This document shows, piece after piece, positions 38,150 through 47,482 of a DNA stretch of 64,000 nucleotides (the first letter of the stretch is position 1; each line of letters begins with the position of its first letter). The DNA lies in the NCBI RefSeq assembly GCF_000745345.1, contig NZ_JQNR01000005.1, positions 3,162,001 through 3,226,000 on the forward strand, read 5' to 3'. The translations under genes were made by a program, and so were the position numbers. Under the pieces are notes generated by a model. It was not told the origin of the DNA. It saw only the letters and a list, made by a program, of their open reading frames with translations, and made no database searches. The stretch comes from Actinacidiphila yeochonensis CN732. Lineage in GTDB: Bacteria; Actinomycetota; Actinomycetes; Streptomycetales; Streptomycetaceae.

Positions 38150-38560
38150 GTGCGCGCCTCTGGAACGCGAAGGTCCCGGTGCCGCGCCGCCTGCGGCATA
38201 TCCGGCCGCGGGCGGCGCGGCACCGCGACCGGCCGCCGTCGGCGGTCGGCCGGCCCGGGCCCGGGGGACACCGGCGGACCGTCCACGACCGACACGGGCG
38301 TACGGGACGCGGGGACGTCCGGGCCCGGACGGTCCGGCGCTCCGCTCCGTCCGGCCGCCCGGCCGGTACTCGTCCTGGCGGGCGGGGCTCTGTGGGCGGC
38401 CCTGACGCTGCGCCACGGGCTGCACGCGGCGGCCCACCCCTGGCAGGGAGCGGTGGCGGCGGGCTGGAGCCTCGGGCTGATACCGGTACACGCGCGCCGG
38501 CCGTCCGGCCCGGCGGCAGGAGGCGGGCGGCGGCCTCAGGAGCCGGCGCCCGGTCCCTGA
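38150..38560 (+). CDS. small hypothetical protein with one or two hydrophobic segments
   Basis: A GTG seven bases after the dps stop opens a 136-residue frame with strong G/C at third positions, the main support for it being real. The first half is basic and low-complexity. The second has a hydrophobic stretch (VLVLAGGALWAALTLRHGLHAAAH) and a second weaker one (GAVAAGWSLGLIPV). I do not recognise a family. Its last 25 bases overlap the end of the convergent nei gene. Confidence 0.45.
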   Translation: MRASGTRRSRCRAACGISGRGRRGTATGRRRRSAGPGPGDTGGPSTTDTGVRDAGTSGPGRSGAPLRPAARPVLVLAGGALWAALTLRHGLHAAAHPWQGAVAAGWSLGLIPVHARRPSGPAAGGGRRPQEPAPGP

Positions 38561-39447
38561 GGCGAGGGGCCCGGGCTTGAAGGCGCCGGACCTGGAGGTG
38601 TGCGGCTCGGGGATGCGGGGCTTGAAGAGGCCGGATCCGAAGAGGCTGGATCCGAAGGGCTTGGACCGGCCTGGCAGCGCGGGCACCAGTAGGCCACCCG
38701 GTTCTGGTCCGGCGGACCGTGGACACCGCGTCGGACCGGTGTGCCGCAGCGCAGGCACGGCTGATGCTCCCGCCCGTACACCCAGTGGGCGCGACCCCGG
38801 CGGGTGTCACCGGTGGTCACATGCCCCGGCCGGGTACGGTTCGCCAGCAGCAGCCGGTGCGCCAGCGCCACGAGCCTCCCGGGTGCGGGCACCCGTCCGA
38901 ACGGAGTCCACGGTGTGACCCCGCGCAGGAAGCACAGCTCGGAGACGTAGACGTTGCCCACACCGGCCAGGGTGCGCTGGTCCAGCAGCGCCTCCCCGAG
39001 CGGGCGGTCAGGGCGCGCCGCCAGATTCCGCACCGCCTGGGCGGCGTCCCAGTCGGAGCCCAGGAGATCCGGCCCGAGGTGGCCCACAACGGTCTCCTCC
39101 TCAGCGGTGGGCAGCAGCTCCAGCACCGGCAGGCGGTAGCCGACCGCCGTTCGCTCCTGCCCTTCCAGCACCGCCCGGACCTCGTGGCCGGGCCCGCCGC
39201 GCCAACGCTCCCGAGGGCCGTAGAGGTGCCACGACCCCTCCATCCCCAGGTGGCAGTGGAGCGTCACGCCGCTCTCCACCCGAAGCAGCAGGTGCTTGCC
39301 GCGGGAGGCCACCTCCAGCAGCGTCCGCCCCGACAGATCCACCGTCGAGAGTCCCGGCACCCGCAGGTCCGTGCGCAGCAGCCGCCGCCCGCCGAGCGCC
39401 GCGTCCAGGCGGTGGGCGGTCAGCCAGACGGTGTCTCCCTCAGGCAT
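38536..39447 (-). CDS. nei: Fpg/Nei-family DNA glycosylase
   Basis: This base-excision repair enzyme starts at the ATG at 39447, so that Met removal exposes the catalytic Pro-Glu (MPEGDTVW). The helix-two-turn-helix segment reads LLDQRTLAGVGNVYVSELCF. The zinc finger is CLRCGTPV...YWCPRCQ. DTVW and the overall sequence favour the Nei (endonuclease VIII) side over Fpg. The 303 residues include a Ser/Pro-rich tail of about 45 residues with repeats such as SDPASSDPASSSPAS. It is next to lhr on the same strand. Confidence 0.92.
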   Translation of the reverse strand: MPEGDTVWLTAHRLDAALGGRRLLRTDLRVPGLSTVDLSGRTLLEVASRGKHLLLRVESGVTLHCHLGMEGSWHLYGPRERWRGGPGHEVRAVLEGQERTAVGYRLPVLELLPTAEEETVVGHLGPDLLGSDWDAAQAVRNLAARPDRPLGEALLDQRTLAGVGNVYVSELCFLRGVTPWTPFGRVPAPGRLVALAHRLLLANRTRPGHVTTGDTRRGRAHWVYGREHQPCLRCGTPVRRGVHGPPDQNRVAYWCPRCQAGPSPSDPASSDPASSSPASPSRTPPGPAPSSPGPSPQGPGAGS

Positions 39448-39615
39448 CCGTCCATGATGCCGCGCCCGACCTGACGGCCGCGCCCCGACCGGCCGACGGC
39501 AGCGCGACGGCACCCGCCCCGGGGCACGTGGCGAGCGCCGGGCACCGCCCGCCCCCAGCCTGGCGCAAGGCCCCGAACGGGGTGCGCGGGGTGTGCGGCT
39601 GGGCGTCGGGGGGCC

Positions 39616-42600
39616 TCAGTGCGCGTCCCGCAGCCGCAGCCCGCGCGGGGTGGCGTGGAACCCGGCCTCCTCCAGGGCCCGGCCCAGCGGCGAGGTCAGG
39701 GCGGACTCGCCGTTCGTCCGCTCGACGGTGAGCCGCCCCAGCGCGCCCTCGCGCACCGCGAGCGCCAGCGCGTCCGCCGCGGCCTGCACCCGTATCCCGT
39801 CGAGCGGCCAGACCAGCAGGGTCTTCCCGCCCCGCTCCACGTACAGGGCCAGCTCGCCGTCCACCAGGACGACCAGCGCGCCCGCCTTCCGGCCCGGCTT
39901 GTGCGTGACCCCCTCGGGCTGCTGCGGCCAGGGCAGCGCCGCACCGTAGGGATTCGCCGGGTCGGCGGCGGCCAGCACGACCGCCCGGGACCGTGCGGAG
40001 CCGTCCTCCTCCCGCTCCCTGGCGGTGTTCAGGGCCCGCAGCCGGTCCACGGCGCCTTCCATGGCGAACTGCGCCGCACCCAAGCCCTCCACCACGTATC
40101 CGCGCCGCGCCTGCCCGGTCTCCTCGAAGGCCGACAGCACCCGGTAGGCCGCCGCGAACCCGCCGGTGACGCCCTCCGCGGCCACCGCGCCCCGGGTCAC
40201 CACCCCGTGCCGGTCCAGCAGGGTGTGGGTGAGCGCGTGCGCCCGCAGCGTCGGATCGGTCTGCCGGGGCGGCAGCAGGGACCAGCGCCCCGCCGTGGTG
40301 GGCGGACCGGACCGGGAGGCCGCTGGCCGTGCGGCCAGCGAGCTGTACCGGCCGCGCGGCGCCGAACGCGGCGCCCGGTGGGCGGTGGCGCCCGCGGTCC
40401 GCCCGGAGCCGAGCAGCGCACGCAGCGGCGCCAGCGTGTCGTTGGTCAGCCGGCCCGACCACACCAGGTCCCACAGCGCGTCGGCGATCTGCGTCTCGGA
40501 GGCGCCCGCCGCCTCCGGGCCGGCGGCTCGCACCTGTTCGGCGATCTGCCGGAAGAACAGCCCGTATCCGCCGGACAGCGCGCCCAGCACGGCCTTGTGC
40601 ACCGCGGTCAGCTCCAGCGGCTGCGGCTCCGGCAGCAGCAGGGGGGCCGCCTCCGCCGGGTACAGCGCGATCCAGCCGTCCTTGCCTGGCAGCGCGCCCG
40701 CACCGGCCCACAGCACCTCACCGGATGCCGTCAGCTCGTCCAACTGCGCCGGGGTGTAGCCGCCCACCCTGGACGGCAGGACCAGCTTCTCCAGCGCCGA
40801 GGCGGGGACGGCGGCGCCCTGCAACTGCTCCACCGCCCGCGCCAGACCGTCGACTCCGCGCAGCCCGTGGGTGCCGACGTGCTGCCACTGCGGCAGGAAC
40901 ACCCCCAGCGTCGCCGGCGGCACCGGCTCCAGCTCCTGCCGCAGCGCGGCCAGGGACCGCCGCCGCAGCCGCCGCAGGACCGTCGTGTCGCACCACTCCT
41001 GGCCGGCGCCGCCGGGACGGAACTCGCCCTGTGCCAGCCGCCCGGCGGCCGACAGCCGGCGCAGGGCGCCGTCCGCCACCGCGCCCCCGAGGCCGAACCG
41101 GGTCGCGGCCTCGGCCGAGGTGAACGGGCCGTGGGTGCGGGCGTAGCGGGCCAGCAGATCTCCCAGCGGGTCCTTGACCGGTTCGGTGAACGCCACCGGG
41201 ACGCCCACCGGAAGGGCCGTGCCGAGCGCGTCACGCAACCGCCCGGAGTCCTCCACCGCCGCCCAGTGCTCCTCGCCGCCGATTCGCACCCGGACGGCCC
41301 GCCGCGCCGCCTCCAGCTCGGCCGGCCACCGCGGCTCGGCCCCGCGCACGGCCAGCTCCGTGCCTGTCAGAGGCCCCAGCACGCGCAGCGCGTCGGCGAC
41401 GCCCTCCGCGTCCTTGATCCGGCGGTCCTCGGTGAGCCACTGCAACTCGCTGTCCAGATCCGCCAGCACGTCCGGATCGAGCAGTTCCCGGAGCTCGGCC
41501 TGGCCCAGCAGCTCGGCCAGCAGCCGGGAGTCCAGCGACAGCGCGGCCGCCCTGCGCTCCGCCAGCGGCGAGTCCCCCTCGTACAGGAACTGCGCCACGT
41601 ACCCGAACAGCAGCGACCGGGCGAACGGCGACGGCTCCTGCGTCGTCACCTCCACCAGCCGCACCCGCCGGGACTCGATGTCGCCCATCAGCTCCACCAG
41701 GCCCGGAACGTCGAAGACGTCCTGGAGGCACTCACGCACCGCCTCCAGCACGATCGGGAACGAGCCGAACTCCGATGCCACCTGGAGCAGCTGCGCGGCC
41801 CGCTGCCGCTGCTGCCACAGCGGCGTGCGCCGCCCGGGACTGCGACGCGGCAGCAGCAGCGCCCGCGCGGCGCACTCGCGGAAGCGGGAGGCGAACAGCG
41901 CCGATCCGCCGACCTGCTCCGTCACCAGGTGCTCGACCTCGCCCTTGTCGAAGGCGACGTCCCCGGCGCCCACAGGGGGCTGCTCCGGGTCCCCGCCGGA
42001 GTCACGGGCCGCGGGCGCCGCCGGGTCGGCGTCCAGCAGGTCCAGGCCCAGGAGGTCGGCGTCGGGCAGCCGCAGCACGATGCCGTCGTCGGCGTGCATC
42101 GCCTGGACGTCCAGGCCGTACCGCTCCTGGAGCCGGGCGCCCAGCGCCAGCGCCCAGGGCGCGTGCACCTGCGCGCCGAAGGGGGAGTGCACCACCACCC
42201 GCCAGTCGCCCAGTTCGTCGCGGAACCTCTCGACCACGATCGTGCGGTCGTCGGGGACGTGGCCGCACGCCTGGCGCTGCTCGGCCAGATAGGCGAGCAC
42301 ATTGTCGGCGGCCCAGGTGTCGAGGCCGGCGGCCGTGAGCCGCTCCCGGGCGTCCTCGGCGCCCAGAGCCCCGATCTCCCGCAGCCACCGGCCCAGGGCC
42401 CGCCCCAGCTCCAGCGGGCGGCCGAGCTGGTCGCCCTTCCAGAAGGGCAGCCGGCCGGGTACCCCCGGCGCGGGGGAGACCAGCACCCGGTCCCGGGTGA
42501 TGTCCTCGATCCGCCACGACGTGGTGCCCAGGGTGAAGACATCGCCGACGCGCGACTCGTAGACCATCTCCTCGTCGAGCTCGCCGACCCGGCCTCCCCC

Positions 42601-44286
42601 CTTCTTGGGGTCGGCGCCCGCCAGGAACACGCCGAACAGGCCGCGGTCCGGGATGGTGCCGCCGGAGGTGACCGCCAGCCGCTGGGCGCCGGGACGGCCC
42701 GTCACCGTGTCCGCCACCCGGTCCCAGACCAGCCGCGGCCGCAGCTCGGCGAAGGCGTCCGAGGGGTAGCGGCCCGCCAGCATGTCCAGCACCGCGGTAT
42801 AGGCCGAGTGGGGCAGCGCGGCGAACGGCGCCGCCCGGCGCACCACCGCGAGCAGCTCCTCGACGTCCCAGGTGTCCATGGCCGTCATCGCCACGATCTG
42901 CTGGGCCAGCACGTCCAGCGGGTTGGCGGGGACCTTGAGCGACTCGATGGCCCCCTCGCGCATCCGCTCGGTGACCACCGCGGACTGCACCAGGTCCCCC
43001 CGGTACTTCGGGAAGACCACGCCGGTGGAGACCGCGCCCACCTGGTGGCCGGCCCGGCCCACCCGCTGGAGGCCCGACGCGACCGACGGCGGCGACTCCA
43101 CCTGCACGACCAGATCCACCGCGCCCATGTCGATGCCCAGCTCAAGGCTGGAGGTGGCGACCACGGCGGGCAGCCGGCCGGCCTTCAGATCCTCCTCGAC
43201 CAGCGCCCGCTGCTCCTTGGACACCGAACCGTGGTGGGCGCGGGCCAGCACCGGGGGCGCCCCCTTGCCCGCGCCCGACTGGGCCATCACCTGGGCCGGG
43301 GCGTGCGCCTCGGGGAGCGGCCCGCCCTCGGCCCGCTCCTGGCCGATCTCGTTGAGCCGGTTGCACAGCCGCTCGGCCAGCCGGCGGGAGTTCGCGAAGA
43401 CGATGGTGGAGCTGTGCCCCTGCACGAGGTCCGCGATCCGCTCCTCCACGTGCGGCCAGATCGACGGGCGCTGCGCCGGGCCCGCCGCCGGGCCGGAGTG
43501 CTCGGCGGCGTCGTCCGCCGGGGAGCCGCCGAGCTCGCCCAGATCCTTCACCGGCACCACCACCGACAGGTCGAAGCGCTTCTGCGACGGCGGCTGGACC
43601 ACCGAGACCCGCCGCTGCGGTGAAAGGAACCTGGCCACCTCGTCCACCGGCCGGACCGTGGCCGACAGTCCGATCCGACGGGCCGGCCGGTCCAGCAGCC
43701 GGTCCAGCCGCTCCAGGGACAGCGCCAGATGGGCGCCGCGTTTGGTGCCCGCGACAGCGTGCACCTCGTCCAGGATCACCGTCTCCACCCCGCTCAGCGC
43801 CTCGCGCGCGGCGGAGGTGAGCAGCAGGAACAGCGACTCCGGGGTGGTGATCAGGATGTCCGGGGGACGGGTGGCGAACGCGCGCCGCTCGGCCGGGGGC
43901 GTGTCGCCCGAGCGGATGCCGACCCGTACGTCCGGCTCCGGCAGCCCCAGCCGCACCGACTCCTGGCGCAGCCCGGCCAGGGGGCTGCGCAGATTGCGCT
44001 CCACATCCACTGCCAGGGCCTTCAACGGCGACACGTACAGCACCCGGCAGCGGCGCCTGGCCTCGGCCGGCGGGGGAACGGCAGCCAGCCGGTCGAGCGC
44101 GGCCAGGAACGCGGCCAGGGTCTTGCCCGAACCGGTGGGCGCCACGACCAGGACGTCCGAATCCTCGGCGATCGCCGACCACGCCCCGGCCTGAGCCGCG
44201 GTGGGCTCGCGGAACGCGCCCGTGAACCACGCGCGGGTGGCGGGGGAGAAGGCGTCGAGGCTGCTGCGACCGGACGTACTGGACAT
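39616..44286 (-). CDS. lhr: Lhr-type ATP-dependent DNA helicase
   Basis: Lhr is a large superfamily-2 helicase that unwinds RNA:DNA hybrids and takes part in DNA repair. The start at 44286 (MSSTSGRSS) gives 1556 residues. Walker A APTGSGKT is at residues 49-56, Walker B is DEVH in VILDEVHAV, and later motifs are ATSSLELGIDMGAVDLV and QRVGRAGHQ. The winged-helix and Lhr-core region follow, then the long C-terminal extension found in full-length actinobacterial Lhr. A start further upstream is open but unsupported. Confidence 0.94.
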   Translation of the reverse strand: MSSTSGRSSLDAFSPATRAWFTGAFREPTAAQAGAWSAIAEDSDVLVVAPTGSGKTLAAFLAALDRLAAVPPPAEARRRCRVLYVSPLKALAVDVERNLRSPLAGLRQESVRLGLPEPDVRVGIRSGDTPPAERRAFATRPPDILITTPESLFLLLTSAAREALSGVETVILDEVHAVAGTKRGAHLALSLERLDRLLDRPARRIGLSATVRPVDEVARFLSPQRRVSVVQPPSQKRFDLSVVVPVKDLGELGGSPADDAAEHSGPAAGPAQRPSIWPHVEERIADLVQGHSSTIVFANSRRLAERLCNRLNEIGQERAEGGPLPEAHAPAQVMAQSGAGKGAPPVLARAHHGSVSKEQRALVEEDLKAGRLPAVVATSSLELGIDMGAVDLVVQVESPPSVASGLQRVGRAGHQVGAVSTGVVFPKYRGDLVQSAVVTERMREGAIESLKVPANPLDVLAQQIVAMTAMDTWDVEELLAVVRRAAPFAALPHSAYTAVLDMLAGRYPSDAFAELRPRLVWDRVADTVTGRPGAQRLAVTSGGTIPDRGLFGVFLAGADPKKGGGRVGELDEEMVYESRVGDVFTLGTTSWRIEDITRDRVLVSPAPGVPGRLPFWKGDQLGRPLELGRALGRWLREIGALGAEDARERLTAAGLDTWAADNVLAYLAEQRQACGHVPDDRTIVVERFRDELGDWRVVVHSPFGAQVHAPWALALGARLQERYGLDVQAMHADDGIVLRLPDADLLGLDLLDADPAAPAARDSGGDPEQPPVGAGDVAFDKGEVEHLVTEQVGGSALFASRFRECAARALLLPRRSPGRRTPLWQQRQRAAQLLQVASEFGSFPIVLEAVRECLQDVFDVPGLVELMGDIESRRVRLVEVTTQEPSPFARSLLFGYVAQFLYEGDSPLAERRAAALSLDSRLLAELLGQAELRELLDPDVLADLDSELQWLTEDRRIKDAEGVADALRVLGPLTGTELAVRGAEPRWPAELEAARRAVRVRIGGEEHWAAVEDSGRLRDALGTALPVGVPVAFTEPVKDPLGDLLARYARTHGPFTSAEAATRFGLGGAVADGALRRLSAAGRLAQGEFRPGGAGQEWCDTTVLRRLRRRSLAALRQELEPVPPATLGVFLPQWQHVGTHGLRGVDGLARAVEQLQGAAVPASALEKLVLPSRVGGYTPAQLDELTASGEVLWAGAGALPGKDGWIALYPAEAAPLLLPEPQPLELTAVHKAVLGALSGGYGLFFRQIAEQVRAAGPEAAGASETQIADALWDLVWSGRLTNDTLAPLRALLGSGRTAGATAHRAPRSAPRGRYSSLAARPAASRSGPPTTAGRWSLLPPRQTDPTLRAHALTHTLLDRHGVVTRGAVAAEGVTGGFAAAYRVLSAFEETGQARRGYVVEGLGAAQFAMEGAVDRLRALNTAREREEDGSARSRAVVLAAADPANPYGAALPWPQQPEGVTHKPGRKAGALVVLVDGELALYVERGGKTLLVWPLDGIRVQAAADALALAVREGALGRLTVERTNGESALTSPLGRALEEAGFHATPRGLRLRDAH

Positions 44287-44617
44287 GGCCCCATCCTGCC
44301 TCGCCCCACCGACATCGCGCCGGGAGCGGAACCGGGCCTGTGGAAAACCTCCGCGCGAGCCCGCCCCGAGCCCGCCCCGAGCCCGCCCCGAGGCCCCCGT
44401 CGCCGGTGGGAACGGCGGCGACCGCGGTGCTCCGCCGGGCCCGCAGCGCCGGCGGACGGCCGACTCCCGACACCGCCCCGGTGCGGGCAGGGATCGCACC
44501 ACCGCTGGCACCTGCGGGCCGCCGACCGCCGGACCGCCGCCCGGCCGGGGCGGCAGCCGTGTCCCGCGGCGGCACTCCAGGTCCGGATACGGTCCGGACC
44601 GCGCGATACTGGCCCTC
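44287..44617. other. intergenic region upstream of lhr, with 11-bp tandem repeat
   Basis: The 331-base divergent gap contains three exact tandem copies of GAGCCCGCCCC (44357-44389). Otherwise it is GC-rich sequence without a recognisable gene or clear promoter. Confidence 0.5.
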
Positions 44618-44812
44618 ATGCGGTTGACGATTTTCTGGCAGCGGATGCGTGAGGAGTTCGGCGAGGCCTACGCCGACTCCTTCGCGCGCGACCACGTGAT
44701 GTCCGAGCTGGGCGGCCGTACGGTCCGGCAGGCCCTGGACGCGGGCTGGGACGCCAAGGCCGTGTGGCGGGCGGTCTGCACGGCCATGGAGGTGCCCGCG
44801 GCCCGCCGCTGA
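44618..44812 (+). CDS. DUF3046 family protein
   Basis: This 64-residue protein (MRLTIFWQRMREEFGEAYADSF, then SELGGRTVRQALDAGWDAKAVWRAVC) matches the DUF3046 family found near recA in actinobacteria. It is helical and soluble, and its function is unknown. The ATG at 44618 is the only start giving the conserved N-terminus. No clear binding site is visible, so it may be leaderless. Confidence 0.88.
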   Translation: MRLTIFWQRMREEFGEAYADSFARDHVMSELGGRTVRQALDAGWDAKAVWRAVCTAMEVPAARR

Positions 44813-44840
44813 CCAGCGAGCGGTCTCGTTCGGTCGCCCC

Positions 44841-44900
44841 CGCTGGTACCCGCTGGTACCCGCTCGCACCCGCTCGCACCCGCTCGCACCCGCTCGTACC
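44841..44900. repeat. 10-bp tandem repeat, 6 copies
   Basis: Six head-to-tail decamers: CGCTGGTACC twice, CGCTCGCACC three times, CGCTCGTACC once. It lies between the DUF3046 gene and the permease gene. Confidence 0.9.
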
Positions 44901-44954
44901 GCGCGAATGCTGCGACAGCAGGACGTCGCCGTCGGCTGCCGCCAGACTTGTCCT

Positions 44955-46106
44955 GTGGCAGGCAGCGGCGCGACCCCCGAGCCGGGGGCGGGCGCGCCCG
45001 GCGGGCGGTCAGGCCCGCCACGCCCTCGGATGCCGCGCTGGCTGCCGCGGGCGTTCGTCCTGGCGCTTGCGCTGCTGGCCCTCTTCCAGTTCGCCCACTG
45101 GGTCTTCGCCCGGCTGATCGGACTGCTGGTCAACGTGCTGGTCTCGTTCTTCTGCGCGCTGGCCATCGAGCCCGCGGTGGACTGGCTCAGCCGCCACCGC
45201 GTGCGGCGCGGGCTGGCGACCGGTCTGGTGATCCTCGGCGTCCTGGTGGCCACCGGCCTGTTCCTGCTGGCCCTGGGCTCGCTGCTGGTGGATCAGATCA
45301 GCACGATCGGGCAGGACTTCCCGGGGTACGTCGACAACGTCGTGCGGTGGGTCAACCGCACCTTCCACACCCGTCTGGACACGGGCAACCTGCGCGACCG
45401 GGTGCTGCACTCGGGCTGGGTCCGCCACCTGCTGACCAACGGGGCCACGAGCGTCTGGGGGATCTCCGCCACCGTCATCGGCACCGTCTTCCAGCTCTTC
45501 ACGGTGCTGCTGTTCACCTTCTACCTGTCCGCCGACGGGCCGCGGCTGCGGCGCACCCTCTGCTCGATGCTGCCGCCCGCCAGGCAGGCCGAGGTGCTGC
45601 GGGCCTGGGACATCGCGGTGGCCAAGACCGGCGGGTACCTGTACTCGCGCGCCCTGATGGCGCTGGTCTCCGGGGTCGCGCACTACATCCTGCTCCAGGT
45701 GCTGGGGGTGCCCTACGCGCCGGCCCTGGCGGTGTGGGTGGGCCTGGTCTCGCAGTTCATCCCGACGGTCGGCACCTACCTGGCCGGCGCGCTGCCGGTG
45801 CTGATCGCCTTCACCAAGGACCCCTGGTCGGCACTGTGGGTGCTCTGCTTCGTCGTGGTCTACCAGCAGTTCGAGAACTACGTGCTCCAGCCGAGGATCA
45901 CCGCCCGTACGGTGGACATCCACCCGGCTGTCGCCTTCGGCTCGGTCATCGCCGGGGCGGCGCTGCTCGGCGCTGTCGGCGCCCTCATCGCGATCCCGGC
46001 CGCCGCCACGCTCCAGGGCTTCTTCGGCGCCTACGTGCGCCGCTACGAGATCGCCGAGCCCCCTCCGGACGCCCGGCGGGACCAGGTAGAGCCGCCGCCG
46101 GGATGA
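44955..46106 (+). CDS. AI-2E family (PerM-like) membrane transporter
   Basis: This 383-residue integral membrane protein has about eight hydrophobic segments, the first starting around residue 35 (FVLALALLALFQFAHWVFARL). Typical AI-2E family features include LFTFYLSADGPRLR, ALMALVSGVAHYILLQVLGVPYA, LVSQFIPTVGTYLAGALPV and YQQFENYVLQPRI. Family members export signals or exchange ions; the substrate here is unknown. The GTG at 44955 is preferred; frames open further upstream but with no homology. Confidence 0.9.
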   Translation: MAGSGATPEPGAGAPGGRSGPPRPRMPRWLPRAFVLALALLALFQFAHWVFARLIGLLVNVLVSFFCALAIEPAVDWLSRHRVRRGLATGLVILGVLVATGLFLLALGSLLVDQISTIGQDFPGYVDNVVRWVNRTFHTRLDTGNLRDRVLHSGWVRHLLTNGATSVWGISATVIGTVFQLFTVLLFTFYLSADGPRLRRTLCSMLPPARQAEVLRAWDIAVAKTGGYLYSRALMALVSGVAHYILLQVLGVPYAPALAVWVGLVSQFIPTVGTYLAGALPVLIAFTKDPWSALWVLCFVVVYQQFENYVLQPRITARTVDIHPAVAFGSVIAGAALLGAVGALIAIPAAATLQGFFGAYVRRYEIAEPPPDARRDQVEPPPG

Positions 46107-46129
46107 CACGCCGGCGGGCTGCGGGTCGC

Positions 46130-46157
46130 TTGACACGGAATTCGAACATCTATTCTG
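46130..46157 (+). promoter_or_regulatory. recA promoter with LexA (SOS)-like box
   Basis: TTGACA at 46130-46135 is a consensus -35. TCGAACATCTATTCTG at 46142-46157 resembles the Gram-positive SOS box (CGAAC-N4-GTTCG) with a weaker right half, and overlaps the TATTCT at 46151-46156 that would serve as -10. Repressor bound here would block the polymerase. Confidence 0.7.
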
Positions 46158-46242
46158 ATGGAGCCGGCCGAGCCGGATACCCCACGGCGGCGGTGGGTGC
46201 CGAAGGCCCGAACGGGCCTGGTCGCACGCCGTCCGCCGGGAG

Positions 46243-46251
46243 TTATCCACA
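46243..46251 (+). promoter_or_regulatory. DnaA-box-like nonamer upstream of recA
   Basis: TTATCCACA matches the classical DnaA box exactly. A single box in a genome this GC-rich is uncommon by chance, but one copy is not an origin. Confidence 0.35.
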
Positions 46252-46341
46252 GGGTCGGGGCGACGTCCGCGCGCATTGTCAGTGGCAGGCGCTAGCGTCG
46301 TGGAGGTGAAGCGATCGAACCAGACAACCCGGGTGGAACCC

Positions 46342-47478
46342 ATGGCAGCAGCTAGCGACCGCGAGAAGGCGCTCGACGCCGCCCTCGCACAGATTGAACG
46401 GCAGTTCGGCAAGGGTGCCGTCATGCGGCTGGGTGACCGGCCCAACGACCCCATCGAGGTCATCCCCACCGGGTCCACCGCGCTGGACGTGGCGCTCGGC
46501 GTCGGCGGCCTGCCCCGTGGCCGCGTGGTGGAGGTGTACGGCCCGGAGTCCTCCGGCAAGACCACCCTCACGCTGCACGCGGTGGCCAACGCCCAGCGGG
46601 CCGGCGGCACCGTCGCGTTCGTGGACGCCGAGCACGCCCTGGATCCTGAGTACGCCAAGGCGCTGGGCGTCGACACCGACAACCTGATCCTCTCCCAGCC
46701 GGACACGGGCGAGCAGGCCCTGGAGATCGTGGACATGCTGGTCCGCTCCGGTGCCCTGGACCTGATCGTGATCGACTCCGTGGCGGCCCTCGTGCCGCGG
46801 GCCGAGATCGAGGGTGAGATGGGCGACTCCCACGTGGGTCTCCAGGCCCGTCTGATGAGCCAGGCGCTCCGGAAGATCACCAGCGCGCTCAACCAGTCGA
46901 AGACCACCGCCATCTTCATCAACCAGCTGCGCGAGAAGATCGGTGTGATGTTCGGCTCGCCGGAGACCACCACCGGCGGCCGCGCCCTGAAGTTCTACGC
47001 CTCGGTCCGCCTCGACATCCGCCGGATCGAGACGCTCAAGGACGGCACCGAGGCGGTCGGCAACCGCACCCGCGTCAAGGTCGTCAAGAACAAGGTCGCG
47101 CCGCCCTTCAAGCAGGCCGAGTTCGACATCCTCTACGGCCAGGGCATCAGCCGCGAGGGCGGCCTGATCGACATGGGTGTGGAGCACGGCTTCGTCCGCA
47201 AGTCCGGCGCCTGGTACACGTACGAGGGCGACCAGCTCGGCCAGGGCAAGGAGAACGTCCGGAACTTCCTCAAGGACAACCCGGACCTGGCGGACGAGAT
47301 CGAGAAGCGCATCAAGGAGAAGCTCGGCGTCGGCGTGCCGAAGTCCACCGCGGCCGAGGCCGCGGCCGAGGCCGAGCCAGCGGCTGCGACCTCGGGGGGC
47401 GCCACCTCCGCCGAGCCCGCCAAGGCGGAGGTCCCCGCTCCGAAGAAGGCGACCAAGGCCACCGCCGCCAAGGGCTGA
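46342..47478 (+). CDS. recA: recombinase RecA
   Basis: RecA forms filaments on single-stranded DNA, drives strand exchange and triggers LexA cleavage. The ATG at 46342 (MAAASDREKALDAAL) gives 378 residues. Walker A GPESSGKT is at 67-74, LIVIDSVAALVPRAEIEGE is Walker B and loop L1, and MSQALRKITSALNQSKTTAIFINQ and the GALKFY-like segment (GRALKFYASVRLDIRR) complete the core. The C-terminal tail is Ala/Lys-rich (AKAEVPAPKKATK), typical of streptomycetes. recX follows four bases after the stop. Confidence 0.98.
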   Translation: MAAASDREKALDAALAQIERQFGKGAVMRLGDRPNDPIEVIPTGSTALDVALGVGGLPRGRVVEVYGPESSGKTTLTLHAVANAQRAGGTVAFVDAEHALDPEYAKALGVDTDNLILSQPDTGEQALEIVDMLVRSGALDLIVIDSVAALVPRAEIEGEMGDSHVGLQARLMSQALRKITSALNQSKTTAIFINQLREKIGVMFGSPETTTGGRALKFYASVRLDIRRIETLKDGTEAVGNRTRVKVVKNKVAPPFKQAEFDILYGQGISREGGLIDMGVEHGFVRKSGAWYTYEGDQLGQGKENVRNFLKDNPDLADEIEKRIKEKLGVGVPKSTAAEAAAEAEPAAATSGGATSAEPAKAEVPAPKKATKATAAKG

Positions 47479-47482
47479 CGCC

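Noticed and set aside
46243..46251. A replication origin near recA, suggested by the DnaA box.
   Set aside because: Only one box was found, with no AT-rich region and no dnaA/dnaN genes nearby.
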